Below are positions 63,592 through 64,000 of a stretch of 64,000 nucleotides of DNA, one piece after another; the first letter of the stretch is position 1; each line of letters begins with the position of its first letter. Below the pieces are notes generated by a model. That model was not told where the DNA came from and ran no database searches. It saw only the letters and a list, made by a program, of their open reading frames with translations. Where the stretch lies: contig CBDBZO010000004.1 of the NCBI GenBank assembly GCA_965213595.1, forward strand, positions 620,001 to 684,000. The letters run 5' to 3'. The position numbers and the translations under genes were made by a program. Source of the stretch: JBCCFC01 sp965213595 (GTDB taxonomy: Bacteria; Chloroflexota; Anaerolineae; Caldilineales; Caldilineaceae).

Positions 63592-64000
63592 ATGTCACAC
63601 ATTCGACTCACCGCCGCTTTGTCGCTCGGCGCAACGCTGATGCTCCTGCTGCTCTGCACCGCCTTTGCGCTGCTGGGCGAATCGGCCCAGGCTGCCCCCG
63701 CCGCGACGCTGGCGCGGACCGACGCGGCCACCCGTGCCCAGCGCCAGCCCACCCCCGTGCCGCTGCCCCCGTCTTCGCTGACGCGCGCCGAACTGGAGGC
63801 CGCGGGCGGCAACCCCTCGGACTGGCCCCCCGCCCCCGATTTCGTCAACGCCGAGAGCGATCCCAATGCGCCGCGCCTCACCGTGACCAAGACCGTGGGC
63901 ACGCAGCCCAACGTCTGCGCCAGCACCACCGCTCTCACCATTACCCAGCCGACGGACGTGCAGTATTGCTTTATCATCACCCTTGAGGGCGATGTGACGG
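63592..64000 (+). CDS. Start of a secreted DUF11-like repeat protein, cut by the window edge
   Basis: The frame is open from ATG 63592 to the last base (136 codons). A signal peptide is clear: MSHIRLTAALSLGATLMLLLLCTAF core and likely cleavage after ESAQA. It is followed by an Ala/Thr/Pro-rich linker and then APRLTVTKTVGTQPNVCAS ... TDVQYCFIITLEGDVT, the form in which DUF11/isopeptide-type extracellular beta domains begin (T-KTV with paired cysteines). Such proteins in Chloroflexota are often very large surface proteins. Length and C-terminal anchoring cannot be seen. A strong promoter lies 220 bases upstream. Confidence 0.75.
   Translation, partial: MSHIRLTAALSLGATLMLLLLCTAFALLGESAQAAPAATLARTDAATRAQRQPTPVPLPPSSLTRAELEAAGGNPSDWPPAPDFVNAESDPNAPRLTVTKTVGTQPNVCASTTALTITQPTDVQYCFIITLEGDVT

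Overview
The window is GC-rich bacterial chromosomal DNA with long, mostly housekeeping and metabolic genes. Family content (MoxR/DUF58/VWA cluster, LtrA, GT9 and GT4 glycosyltransferases, Wzz-like proteins, DUF2079 membrane protein, sulfatase plus sugar ABC transporter, XisH/XisI, DUF4160/DUF2442, a DUF11-like secreted protein at the right edge) and the very many dispersed inverted repeats suggest a member of the Chloroflexota, perhaps Caldilineae/Anaerolineae. This is an inference from gene families, not a marker-gene result. No rRNA, tRNA or CRISPR array was seen.

Layout. 1-5.9 kb: a partial SDR, then ADP-heptose synthesis (gmhB, hldE) and two GT9 heptosyltransferase-like genes, with an unrelated lipoprotein in between. 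6-12.7 kb: an M16C metalloprotease, LtrA coupled to a zinc alcohol dehydrogenase, an SDR and a tiny membrane protein. 12.7-17.1 kb: repeat-rich DNA and two acyl-CoA dehydrogenases. 17.2-24.2 kb: a chorismate-mutase-type protein overlapping a GT4 glycosyltransferase, then an AT-rich two-nuclease protein (PIN plus PD-(D/E)XK) placed in front of two Wzz-like chain-length proteins and a DUF2079 membrane protein. 24.2-31.2 kb: tsaB (frameshifted), nfo, and a MoxR-DUF58-VWA-VWA cluster. 31.2-34.6 kb: a three-gene overlapping operon (hydrolase, Baeyer-Villiger-type monooxygenase, SDR). 34.8-36.9 kb: an AT-rich island with a xisH remnant, xisI and an OLD-like ATPase/TOPRIM protein. 37-45.8 kb: M20 peptidase plus DAAO-type oxidase, a sugar ABC transporter interrupted by a higBA toxin-antitoxin module, an AT-rich membrane protein and a sulfatase. 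45.9-46.9 kb: a type III CRISPR relic (5'-truncated csx3 and csm2, head to head). 47.2-54.3 kb: metG, a DUF4160/DUF2442 pair, and oxidoreductases. 54.5-64 kb: SCP2-like protein, ABC-2 permease, sucrose-phosphate-synthase-like protein, M14 peptidase, SH3b lipoprotein, xseA and the start of a secreted protein.

Two themes stand out. First, foreign AT-richer genes with defence or mobile character (PIN/PD-(D/E)XK, xisHI, OLD-like ATPase, higBA, DUF4160/DUF2442, csm2/csx3 remnant) are scattered singly through a GC-rich background. Second, several families of inverted repeats occupy most intergenic gaps, sometimes nested inside one another, and some lie in frame inside genes or supply start codons or C-terminal tails. 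Reading-frame breaks in tsaB and metG, both normally essential, suggest either sequencing indels or something unusual, and should be kept in mind when reading higB and DUF4160 as broken.
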